Assembly (NCBI GenBank): GCA_005773145.1
Contig: SXHS01000121.1
Span: 1 to 5,609 of the forward strand
DNA: 5,609 nt
Direction: 5' to 3'
Source: Planctomycetaceae bacterium
GTDB taxonomy: Bacteria; Planctomycetota; Planctomycetia; Pirellulales; Pirellulaceae
Both the position numbers and the translations under genes were made by a program. Below the pieces are notes generated by a model, which saw only the letters and a list, made by a program, of their open reading frames with translations, searched no databases and was not told where the DNA came from. Of this stretch, positions 1-5,609 are shown in pieces. How positions within the stretch are numbered: the stretch's first letter is position 1; each line of letters opens with the position of its first letter.

Positions 1-103
1 AGATGCCGAACTCGGTAAGCGAGGGGCGCAGCACCAGCGGGAGCATCAACAGCTCATAGATATCGAACGCGAAGCCAATCGAGGCGATGATGAGGATTAA
101 ACA
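1..103 (-). CDS. MFS-type transporter, N-terminal fragment (partial at both ends)
   Basis: Read on the minus strand with codons ending at 98-100, 95-97 and so on down to 2-4, the sequence gives LILIIASIGFAFDIYELLML followed by PLVLRPSLTEFGI. This is a hydrophobic helix with the FDIYELLM-PLV-RP pattern that I associate with the first transmembrane helix and first periplasmic loop of planctomycete-type major facilitator superfamily permeases, which are inner-membrane transporters driven by ion gradients. The substrate cannot be told. The frame runs off the left edge. In the other direction it stays open into the neighbouring nuclease gene but stops looking like a transporter at about 101-106, and no in-frame ATG lies between there and about 235. 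The only in-frame ATG (complement of 44-46) is inside the helix region. The fragment is therefore missing its own 5' end. The alternative is that this is a chance antisense reading. I think that unlikely, because the plus-strand complement is only a highly charged peptide with no recognisable family. Confidence 0.6.
92..95 (+). promoter_or_regulatory. Possible ribosome binding site for the truncated addB-like frame
   Basis: GAGG lies 7 bases upstream of the ATG at 103 and could support translation of the shortened reading frame. It sits inside sequence that reads as transporter on the other strand, so it may be fortuitous. In-frame stops at 16-18, 88-90 and 91-93 rule out an upstream extension in this frame. 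Confidence 0.25.
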
Positions 104-108
104 TGGAT
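98..108. other. Head-to-head junction of two 5'-truncated genes (breakpoint or chimera)
   Basis: Left of about 101 the minus strand reads as the beginning of an MFS transporter. From 106 rightward the plus strand reads as the interior of an AddB-like protein (DAWLQHRG onward). Both families normally have more protein upstream: a short cytoplasmic leader for the transporter and some 400 residues of helicase-like lobe for the AddB-like protein. Neither is present. No intergenic spacer or promoter separates them. The breakpoint position is inferred from where family resemblance stops. It could be a genuine inversion or an artefact of amplification or assembly at a contig end. Confidence 0.5.
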
Positions 109-1806
109 GCCTGGCTCCAGCACCGGGGCGTGTTGTCGGGCTGGATTGAGGAGTTGGACGACTACTACAACCGATACCTTCCCCGACGCATTGACGGTCA
201 ATGGCAAGGGAACCATTCAACGTATCCGCGATTGAGGCAAGTCTATGAACATATTCATGAATTGATACGACCGTGGTACGGACCGCCGCGTCCGTTGGGC
301 GACTGGCTTCCATTGTTCGGCGATCTTGTAGTTCAAGTGTTCGGTCACCGCAATTTCGATTTGGACACGGAGTCGGAGCGTCATACTTGGAAAGCATGTC
401 GAGTGATCCAGACCACGGTGAGCCGAGTGGCTGGGTTGATTTCTGAGGTGATGCCAACGGTTACCGGTCACGAGGCATTGCAGCTGGTGTTGGATCAGAG
501 CCGATCCGAGCGACTGACGCCACTAGCGGTGGAGCCGGCGATCGAACTCGTCGGATGGCTCGAATTGCCTCTGGACGATGCACCGGCGCTGATTGTCACG
601 AGTTTTAATGAGGGCTTGGTCCCAAGCAGCTTGAACGCGGACTTGTTCTTGCCAGGGGGATTGCGGTCGGCCTTGGGGATTGACGACAATTCCCGGCGCT
701 ACGCCCGCGATGCCTACGCAGTGGCCAGCTTACTGGCCCCGTGGCGAAATGCGACATTCATCGTGGGTCGGCGCACTACGAATGAAGAACCCCTGGCCCC
801 CAGCCGCCTTCTGTTCGCCGCCCCTCCGGAGGTCGTGGCCCTGAGATCACGGCGTTTTTTCGCGCCCCTTTGTGTCCGTGCCGACGAGCCTCCGTTGGCC
901 GGAGGCCTGGCCAGCAGCCGCACGTCCTCGGCCTTCGCGATACCGCGTCCTACGCCGCTGGCCAACCCGATCACCAAGATGAGCGTAACGGAATTCCGAT
1001 CCTACCTCGCCTGCCCCTACCGATACTACTTGAGTCGTGTTCTGCGGCTGCAGAGGGTGGCAGACGACGCGACCGAGTTGGACGGCGCGACATTTGGAGA
1101 GCTCGCGCACCACGTGTTGGAACAATTCGGCCACAGCGACGCCCGTCATGCCAGCGATGCCAGCGTCATTGCCGAAGAATTAAATCGGTTTCTCAATCAG
1201 AGGCTACTCGACCGTTTTGGCAAACAGCCTCGCGCGGTGTTGAGCGTTCAGTTCGCCCAGTTGCGAATGCGTTTGCAGGCGTTCGCTCAGTTTCAAGCGG
1301 ATTGGGTGGCACAAGGGTGGCAAATTGAACATACGGAATTGTCGTTTTCCGAACGACCGGGCCATTTGATGGTGGACGGAGTCCCCATGTACTTAACCGG
1401 ACGAATCGACCGCATTGATGTCAACACGAAGACCGGCGAGCGCGCGATACTCGACTACAAGACATCGGACGCCGGGTTGCATCCAGAACAGAGTCATCGT
1501 AAGACAAAGAGTACTTGGCTGGACCTTCAATTGCCCCTGTATCGTCATTTGGTGCGTGAGTTGGGAATTGACCAACCGGTACGACTGGGCTACGTCGTGT
1601 TGCCAAAGCGGGTGAGCGACGTGAACGCGTTATTAGCGGATTGGACGGCCGCGGATCTTGCAGAGGCCGACCGGACGGCCGAGCGGGTTGTGCGCGACAT
1701 TCGCGCCGAGGTATTCTGGCCCCCAGCCGATGCCCCCCCCGATTTTAGCGAGGAGTTTGCCGCGATCTGTCAGGACGGCGTGTTCGGCAGGAAAGGGGCA
1801 ACGTAG
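103..1806 (+). CDS. addB: AddB-like PD-(D/E)XK nuclease, lacking the N-terminal helicase-like lobe
   Basis: This is the AddB-type partner of the helicase-nuclease AddAB, which degrades double-strand DNA ends in the cytoplasm and prepares 3' tails for RecA. The 567 residues correspond to the middle and C-terminal part of the family. TSFNEGLVP at 166-174 matches the conserved GLNEG-P segment of AddB proteins. A RecB-type nuclease domain follows from about 294: ACPYRYYL with Cys304, the GELAHHVLE motif with His336, GRIDRID with Asp436, AILDYKTSD with Asp451 and Lys453, and the Q-x-x-x-Y motif Gln476/Tyr480. The nuclease centre therefore looks intact. Full AddB-like proteins are usually about 950-1150 residues, so roughly 400 are missing. 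The ATG at 103 falls inside what should be continuous protein, next to a likely breakpoint, so the annotated start is probably not native. Canonical AddB binds an iron-sulfur cluster with four cysteines. Here only Cys304 and a lone C-terminal Cys556 are in comparable places. The gene ends 5 bases before the AddA-like gene, which supports the pairing. The symbol is by homology and context, and the family call is firmer than the exact orthology. Confidence 0.85.
   Translation: MDAWLQHRGVLSGWIEELDDYYNRYLPRRIDGQWQGNHSTYPRLRQVYEHIHELIRPWYGPPRPLGDWLPLFGDLVVQVFGHRNFDLDTESERHTWKACRVIQTTVSRVAGLISEVMPTVTGHEALQLVLDQSRSERLTPLAVEPAIELVGWLELPLDDAPALIVTSFNEGLVPSSLNADLFLPGGLRSALGIDDNSRRYARDAYAVASLLAPWRNATFIVGRRTTNEEPLAPSRLLFAAPPEVVALRSRRFFAPLCVRADEPPLAGGLASSRTSSAFAIPRPTPLANPITKMSVTEFRSYLACPYRYYLSRVLRLQRVADDATELDGATFGELAHHVLEQFGHSDARHASDASVIAEELNRFLNQRLLDRFGKQPRAVLSVQFAQLRMRLQAFAQFQADWVAQGWQIEHTELSFSERPGHLMVDGVPMYLTGRIDRIDVNTKTGERAILDYKTSDAGLHPEQSHRKTKSTWLDLQLPLYRHLVRELGIDQPVRLGYVVLPKRVSDVNALLADWTAADLAEADRTAERVVRDIRAEVFWPPADAPPDFSEEFAAICQDGVFGRKGAT
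1733..1740 (+). repeat. Mononucleotide run C8 inside the addB-like gene
   Basis: Eight consecutive C bases encode the Ala-Pro-Pro of ADAPPDF (residues 543-548 within WPPADAPPDF) near the C-terminus. The downstream frame (FAAICQDGVF) still looks like the family's natural end, so the present length appears to be the in-frame state. Such a run is prone to slippage or sequencing error. Confidence 0.6.
1789..1798 (+). promoter_or_regulatory. Ribosome binding site of the addA-like gene
   Basis: The purine-rich AGGAAAGGGG lies at the end of the addB-like coding sequence, with 13 bases between it and the ATG at 1812. Its position inside the upstream gene and the 5-base gap suggest translational coupling of the two subunits. 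It favours the ATG at 1812 over the internal ATG at 1836, which lies only three codons before the Walker A segment. Confidence 0.5.
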
Positions 1807-1811
1807 ACTCC

Positions 1812-4800
1812 ATGTCAATCACCGTGCAACACGAGATGATTCGCGCGTCGGCCGGTACCGGCAAGACCCATCAGTTGACCACGCGCTATCTGCGATTGCT
1901 GCGGCAGGGGGAAGCGCCAGATGAAATCCTCGCCTCGACATTCACTCGCAAGGCTGCTGGAGAGATCTTAGGGCGTATTTTGTTGCGGCTGGCCGAGGCG
2001 GTTGCCGATCCCGCCAAATTAGACGAGTTGCGAGAGGCGCTGCACGACGGCGATCTGTCACAGGACGATTGTCTGACGCTCTTGGTAAACACCACTCGCC
2101 GACTGCATCGCCTTCGCATCAGCACACTGGACAGTTTCTTTGCCCAGTTGGGGGGAAGTTTTGCCTTGGAGATTGGCCTTCCCCCGGGATGGCGAATCGC
2201 CGACGAGCATGAGGATTCTCAAATCAAGGCGCAAGCGATCGAGTCCATGCTGGACGAGGAAGATCCCAGGGATCTACTCACGCTTGTTCATAAATTGACG
2301 CTGGGGGAGACCACTCGTAGTCTCGACCGAGAAATACGTGACAAGGTTACGTCGCTTTATGCGATCTACCGTGATAGTTCACAGGAGGCTTGGCACCGTG
2401 TTCCACGCCCCGCTATGTTGCCGGCAGCCGAACTCGATGCGGCCATTGAGACGTTGCGCACGGTCCCCCTCCCCGCCCATAAGACGTGGGAGACCAGTCA
2501 TGCCAAAGACTTGGGCCAAGCAGAGGCGGGCGATTGGGATGCTTTCATCAATCATGGAATCGCCGCCAAGGTTGCTGCGGGTGAAACCACCTACTCCAGA
2601 AAGCCGATCGACGTGGCGGTGGCTGCCGCCTATCGTACCCTGCTCGATCATGCAGCCGCTGTGCAATTGAACCGCTTGGCCAATCAGACAGAGGCCACCT
2701 ACGAACTCTTAAGTAAATTTCATGTTCACTATCAACGTCTGAAGTCACTCTCACGCACGCTGAGATTTGACGATGTCACATGGCAGCTCGCGGAACGCAT
2801 CGGACCCGGGCTCCTGAGGCCCCAAACCCACCCCACGAACAGTAGCGGCTCTCTCGCCGAGCGCTTGGCGTTTCGACTGGACGCTCAATTGCGTCATCTG
2901 CTGCTGGACGAATTTCAAGATACTTCACTGTCGCAATGGGCCGTACTGAGCCCTTTTGCGGACCGCATCACCGCCAGCAAGGACGGCCAGTCATTCTTTT
3001 GCGTGGGAGATACCAAGCAGGCCATCTATGGATGGCGTGGTGGCGTGGCTGAGATCTTTAATGCCGTGACCCAGAAACTCCCCAAGATTCACCAACGGCC
3101 CCTCGACACCAGCTGGCGCTCGTCTCCTATCATCATGCAAGCGGTGAATCGGGTGGTCACTCATCTTGATAAGCACAAGAATCTTGAAGATCTGCATAGA
3201 ATCGTTACCACTTGGCAAAAACAATTCAACGAGCATCATTCTGCCCCCAAGAAGCAACAGGTCAACGGCTATGTCTGCCTGCAGGCGGCCCGTGTAGCAG
3301 CCGAGGACGATGATGATAAGCAAGAGTATGTCACACTGCGCTACGCAGCTGAGCAGGTCGTCCATCTGAGGTCGAGTGCCCCCGGATTCTCGATCGGAGT
3401 TCTCGTGTTGCGGAATCGGGCGGTACGGCGGCTGATCTACGAATTGCGCGAATTGGGGGTCGAGGCGAGCGAAGAGGGGGGGAGTTCTCTTGATGACTCG
3501 GCCGCTGTGCAGTTGATTCGATCCCTCCTGCAGTTGGCCGATCATCCGGGAGATCGGGTGGCTAGTTTTCATGTTGCCCATTCGCCGCTCGCGGATTTGC
3601 TCCATTTGCCCGGCGATCGAAAGCGACGCATGGAGAAAGCGACGCTCGATTCACCGCAGGACCAAACTCCCGAAGCATCCGCTGTGGAGAACTTGACACG
3701 TGACCTTCGTCGCCGCTTGATGGATTATGGCTATGGCGCCACCGTGTACGAACTCGCCAGCCAGCTGGCGCCGGCGTGCAATCGGCGCGAATTGCGACGC
3801 CTGGAAAAACTGATCGGGCTGGCGTATCAATATGACGACATGGCCACCTCGCGCCCGCAGGATTTCGTCAACTATCTCGATGCCGCTAAGGTGCGTGACC
3901 CGATCGCGGCCGACGTGCGGGTTATGACGATCCATCAGGCCAAGGGGTTGGAGTTTGATATCGTTGTCCTGGCCGACTTGGAAGACCGCTTGCTGGGCCA
4001 GCGCGAGGATCTCGTCGTCGGTCGGCCTGCCCCAACCGAGCCCATCGACCGCATTTGCAGACGGTGCAGCAAAAATGTACAACGGCTGCTACCAGTAAGC
4101 TGGCAAAAGGCATTTCGAGATCAGGATGAGCAGGATCTCTCCGAGTCCCTGTGCGTACTGTACGTCGCGGTTACACGGGCGATTCATGCGTTGCATATGA
4201 TCGTGTCCCCCTCGGAAAAGAATGAGAGGTCGCTTCATAAAGACTACGCCGGTCTGCTTCGCGCCGCCCTGACAGACGGCGCGCGTTTCGAGCCAGAAGC
4301 GATCGGCTTTGAGTTGGGGGATCGCAATTGGCATCGGAATCCGGGCGTTTCCCACCCACGGTCGGAAGGCGACGCTGCCAGGTCGCGCGAGGCATTGCCA
4401 GCACTTACCGTCCAACTTGCGAAACCGATTCCACGACGCTGGCGAGGACTTCAACAGACGAGTCCCTCAGCGCTCGAGGGGGGCCGTTTTTCGCGGATAC
4501 CGACGGATGGTGGTAGCCGTGACTATCGATCGGCCGCACTCGCCCGCGGTACCCTGATGCACGCTTGGTTTGAAACAATCACCTGGCTGGACGACGGCTC
4601 GCCCAACGAGGAGACGCTGCGTGAGGTTGCCATGAAGCTCCCTGAGTTGGGGCTGCGCGATACAGAGATTCGAGATTTAATGGCAGGGTTCTTCGATAGG
4701 TTAGGGCAACCGCAGACAGCCGCTGCCTTGCGCCGGTCTGCCTACAGTCGGTACACCAGTTCGGAATTGCAGGTCGAGACCGAGAGATCGATCGCTTTCC

Positions 4801-5075
4801 GTGATGACAATCGGTTTCTAGTCGGTAGTATCGATCGGTTGGTAACCATGGGTGGCGGCGGTGCAGCACCTCCCGTTGCCGCCGAGATTATCGACTTCAA
4901 GACCGATGCACTGAATCCCCACGATGCCTCCGCCCTCGAATCCCGGATTGACATGTACCGACCGCAGCTCGAAGCCTATCGTCAGGCCGTGTCGGCCAAT
5001 CTGAGAATTCCAATCCAGGCGATTACCAGTCAGCTGTTGTTTGTACACATCGACAAGCTCGTTTGCTTGTCATAG
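1812..5075 (+). CDS. addA: AddA/RecB-like UvrD-family helicase with C-terminal PD-(D/E)XK nuclease
   Basis: This is the ATP-driven helicase and nuclease subunit of an AddAB-type double-strand break resection complex. All superfamily 1A helicase motifs are visible in order. Walker A is ASAGTGKT at 12-19 (Lys18), followed by motif Ia ASTFTRKAAGEI. The Walker B/DExx box is DEFQDTS at 366-372, motif III GDTKQAIYGWRGG at 399-411 and motif IV SWRSSP at 434-439. Motif V is VRVMTIHQAKGLEF at 702-715 and motif VI is LYVAVTRA at 783-790 (Arg789). A linker of about 110 residues leads to a RecB-family nuclease domain: GTLMHAWFE at 913-921 (His917), GSIDRL at 1005-1010 (Asp1008), EIIDFKTD at 1025-1032 (Asp1028, Lys1030) and YRPQLEAY at 1049-1056 (Gln1052, Tyr1056). 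These match the catalytic residues known in E. coli RecB and AddA, so both activities should be intact. At 1087 residues it is somewhat shorter than B. subtilis AddA (about 1230) but complete. No signal peptide is present, so it should be cytoplasmic. It follows the addB-like gene by 5 bases, an operon arrangement. RecB is an alternative name, but the nuclease-bearing partner and gene order favour AddA. Confidence 0.93.
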   Translation: MSITVQHEMIRASAGTGKTHQLTTRYLRLLRQGEAPDEILASTFTRKAAGEILGRILLRLAEAVADPAKLDELREALHDGDLSQDDCLTLLVNTTRRLHRLRISTLDSFFAQLGGSFALEIGLPPGWRIADEHEDSQIKAQAIESMLDEEDPRDLLTLVHKLTLGETTRSLDREIRDKVTSLYAIYRDSSQEAWHRVPRPAMLPAAELDAAIETLRTVPLPAHKTWETSHAKDLGQAEAGDWDAFINHGIAAKVAAGETTYSRKPIDVAVAAAYRTLLDHAAAVQLNRLANQTEATYELLSKFHVHYQRLKSLSRTLRFDDVTWQLAERIGPGLLRPQTHPTNSSGSLAERLAFRLDAQLRHLLLDEFQDTSLSQWAVLSPFADRITASKDGQSFFCVGDTKQAIYGWRGGVAEIFNAVTQKLPKIHQRPLDTSWRSSPIIMQAVNRVVTHLDKHKNLEDLHRIVTTWQKQFNEHHSAPKKQQVNGYVCLQAARVAAEDDDDKQEYVTLRYAAEQVVHLRSSAPGFSIGVLVLRNRAVRRLIYELRELGVEASEEGGSSLDDSAAVQLIRSLLQLADHPGDRVASFHVAHSPLADLLHLPGDRKRRMEKATLDSPQDQTPEASAVENLTRDLRRRLMDYGYGATVYELASQLAPACNRRELRRLEKLIGLAYQYDDMATSRPQDFVNYLDAAKVRDPIAADVRVMTIHQAKGLEFDIVVLADLEDRLLGQREDLVVGRPAPTEPIDRICRRCSKNVQRLLPVSWQKAFRDQDEQDLSESLCVLYVAVTRAIHALHMIVSPSEKNERSLHKDYAGLLRAALTDGARFEPEAIGFELGDRNWHRNPGVSHPRSEGDAARSREALPALTVQLAKPIPRRWRGLQQTSPSALEGGRFSRIPTDGGSRDYRSAALARGTLMHAWFETITWLDDGSPNEETLREVAMKLPELGLRDTEIRDLMAGFFDRLGQPQTAAALRRSAYSRYTSSELQVETERSIAFRDDNRFLVGSIDRLVTMGGGGAAPPVAAEIIDFKTDALNPHDASALESRIDMYRPQLEAYRQAVSANLRIPIQAITSQLLFVHIDKLVCLS
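3476..3482 (+). repeat. Mononucleotide run G7 inside the addA-like gene
   Basis: Seven consecutive G bases encode the glycines of EEGGSS, between helicase motifs IV and V. The reading frame is intact on both sides. It is noted only as a slippage-prone site. Confidence 0.5.
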
Positions 5076-5109
5076 CGTTAGCCCTGGTCGCATTCGGTCG
5101 GTCCAGCAC

Positions 5110-5114
5110 GAAGG
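5110..5114 (+). promoter_or_regulatory. Ribosome binding site of the FGE-like gene
   Basis: GAAGG lies 5 bases before the ATG at 5120 and decides that start. The whole gap from the addA-like stop to this start is 44 bases. I see neither a convincing hairpin terminator nor a clear -35/-10 pair in it, so read-through from the upstream genes is possible. Confidence 0.5.
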
Positions 5115-5119
5115 CAATC

Positions 5120-5609
5120 ATGAAGCGAAAAGTGCGCGACAAAAGAACTCAGGCTGTGCAGGCGACGCGTCGTGGATCGCGCTGGGCGGGCCTATGGCGT
5201 ACGGTCGCCGCTTTCGGCACCGCAGCATTGTTGGTTTGGCTCATCCAACACCAGGCAACGAAAGACCCCGTGCCCCAGCTGTTTTCGGAGCTCGGGGATA
5301 GTCCAGCGACAGATGCCAGCGAGGACACAGCCGTCGCTTCGGGCTTTCGTGCCACGGAACCGAGTGCGCTACGGCCGAACGGTTCGCCACCGGCGGGAAT
5401 GGTTTGGATACCGGGGGGGGAATTCTCCATGGGGTGCGAGGACCCGCGCGATCAACCAATGGGCGGCCCCGATGCCATGCGGGACGCGCGTCCCATTCAC
5501 CGCGTGCGTGTCGATGGGTTCTGGATGGATGTTACCGAGGTCACAAATGAGCAGTTCGCTCAGTTTGTCGATGCCACTGGCTACCTTACGGTCGCCGAAC
5601 AGACGCCCA
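5120..5609 (+). CDS. Membrane-anchored FGE-sulfatase-domain protein, N-terminal part
   Basis: The reading frame is open to the right edge, giving 163 residues of a longer protein. It starts with a basic leader (MKRKVRDKR and further arginines up to residue 27), then a hydrophobic stretch at about 24-42 (GLWRTVAAFGTAALLVWLI). This looks like a type II membrane anchor or uncleaved signal, with the rest outside the cytoplasmic membrane. A low-complexity linker (about 45-90) leads to the start of a formylglycine-generating-enzyme (sulfatase-modifying factor 1) domain: PAGMVWIPGGEFSMG at 91-105, RPIHRVRVDGFWMD at 124-137, EVTNEQFAQFV at 140-150 and ATGYLTVAEQTP at 152-163. True FGEs oxidise a sulfatase active-site cysteine to formylglycine, but many family members have other or unknown roles. 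The catalytic cysteines lie in the C-terminal part, outside the window, so activity cannot be judged. The gene lies 44 bases after the helicase gene on the same strand with no evident functional link. Confidence 0.88.
   Translation, partial: MKRKVRDKRTQAVQATRRGSRWAGLWRTVAAFGTAALLVWLIQHQATKDPVPQLFSELGDSPATDASEDTAVASGFRATEPSALRPNGSPPAGMVWIPGGEFSMGCEDPRDQPMGGPDAMRDARPIHRVRVDGFWMDVTEVTNEQFAQFVDATGYLTVAEQTP
5413..5420 (+). repeat. Mononucleotide run G8 inside the FGE-like gene
   Basis: Eight consecutive G bases encode the Pro-Gly-Gly-Glu of the conserved WIPGGEF motif. The frame is correct on both sides of the run at its present length. Gain or loss of one G would truncate the protein just inside its FGE domain. 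Confidence 0.6.

Noticed and set aside
2..100. Plus-strand open frame ending with TAA at 98-100, as the tail of an upstream gene or of a frameshifted addB N-terminus.
   Set aside because: It encodes a highly charged peptide with no family resemblance, while the complementary strand reads as a clear transporter helix. The charged peptide is what the complement of hydrophobic codons gives.
60..104. Third plus-strand frame giving EAMMRIKH just before DAWLQ, resembling the segment that precedes this point in AddB-like proteins and suggesting a one-base frameshift.
   Set aside because: The resemblance covers only a few residues, the frame has a stop at 57-59, and the transporter reading on the other strand explains the same bases better.
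870..1328. A 152-codon plus-strand frame within the addB-like gene.
   Set aside because: It overlaps the conserved nuclease domain in another frame, is arginine-rich and low in family-like composition. It is a shadow frame.
3303..3320. EDDDDK in the helicase, identical to an enteropeptidase recognition sequence.
   Set aside because: It is a short acidic loop in a cytoplasmic bacterial protein. The match is coincidental and has no biological meaning here.
2991..3605. A 204-codon open frame on the minus strand.
   Set aside because: It lies entirely antisense to helicase motifs III-IV and beyond of the addA-like gene, and its translation has no recognisable domain. It is a shadow of GC-rich coding sequence.
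103..5075. A novel defence system built from the nuclease and helicase genes.
   Set aside because: Motif order, gene order and both RecB-type nuclease domains fit a housekeeping AddAB-type recombination complex. There are no accessory defence genes in the window.
5076..5119. Possible terminator or promoter between the addA-like and FGE-like genes.
   Set aside because: The 44 bases contain no strong inverted repeat with a T run and no convincing -35/-10 pair. Only a ribosome binding site is visible.

Overview
The window (about 60% GC by eye) is a compact, mostly plus-strand stretch of a bacterial chromosome. It looks planctomycete. The helicase-nuclease pair has the wording I associate with Planctomycetes, and the gene after it is a membrane-anchored formylglycine-generating-enzyme-like (FGE-sulfatase) protein of a kind abundant in that phylum. 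The lineage call rests on recalled family resemblance, not on a search.

Layout: (1) 1-~103, minus strand: the first membrane segment of an MFS-type transporter, running off the left edge and without its own start codon. (2) 103-1806, plus: the C-terminal half or so of an AddB-like PD-(D/E)XK nuclease, apparently missing the usual N-terminal helicase-like lobe. (3) 1812-5075, plus: a full-length AddA/RecB-like UvrD-family helicase with a C-terminal PD-(D/E)XK nuclease domain. (4) 5076-5119: a 44-base gap with a ribosome binding site and no clear terminator. (5) 5120-5609, plus: the N-terminal part of an FGE-sulfatase-domain protein with an N-terminal membrane anchor, running off the right edge.

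The two central genes are 5 bases apart and in the order addB-addA, as in known addBA operons. Together they would form a two-nuclease helicase complex that resects double-strand breaks and feeds RecA-dependent repair. The FGE-like gene has no obvious link to them and may simply be read through from the same transcript.

The most notable point is at the left end. The transporter and the AddB-like gene meet head to head within a few bases, both lacking their natural 5' ends, with no room for a promoter. This suggests a rearrangement breakpoint or a chimeric assembly/amplification junction near position 100-106. I see no RNA gene, CRISPR array, insertion sequence or new defence system. The window otherwise reads as ordinary core genes.
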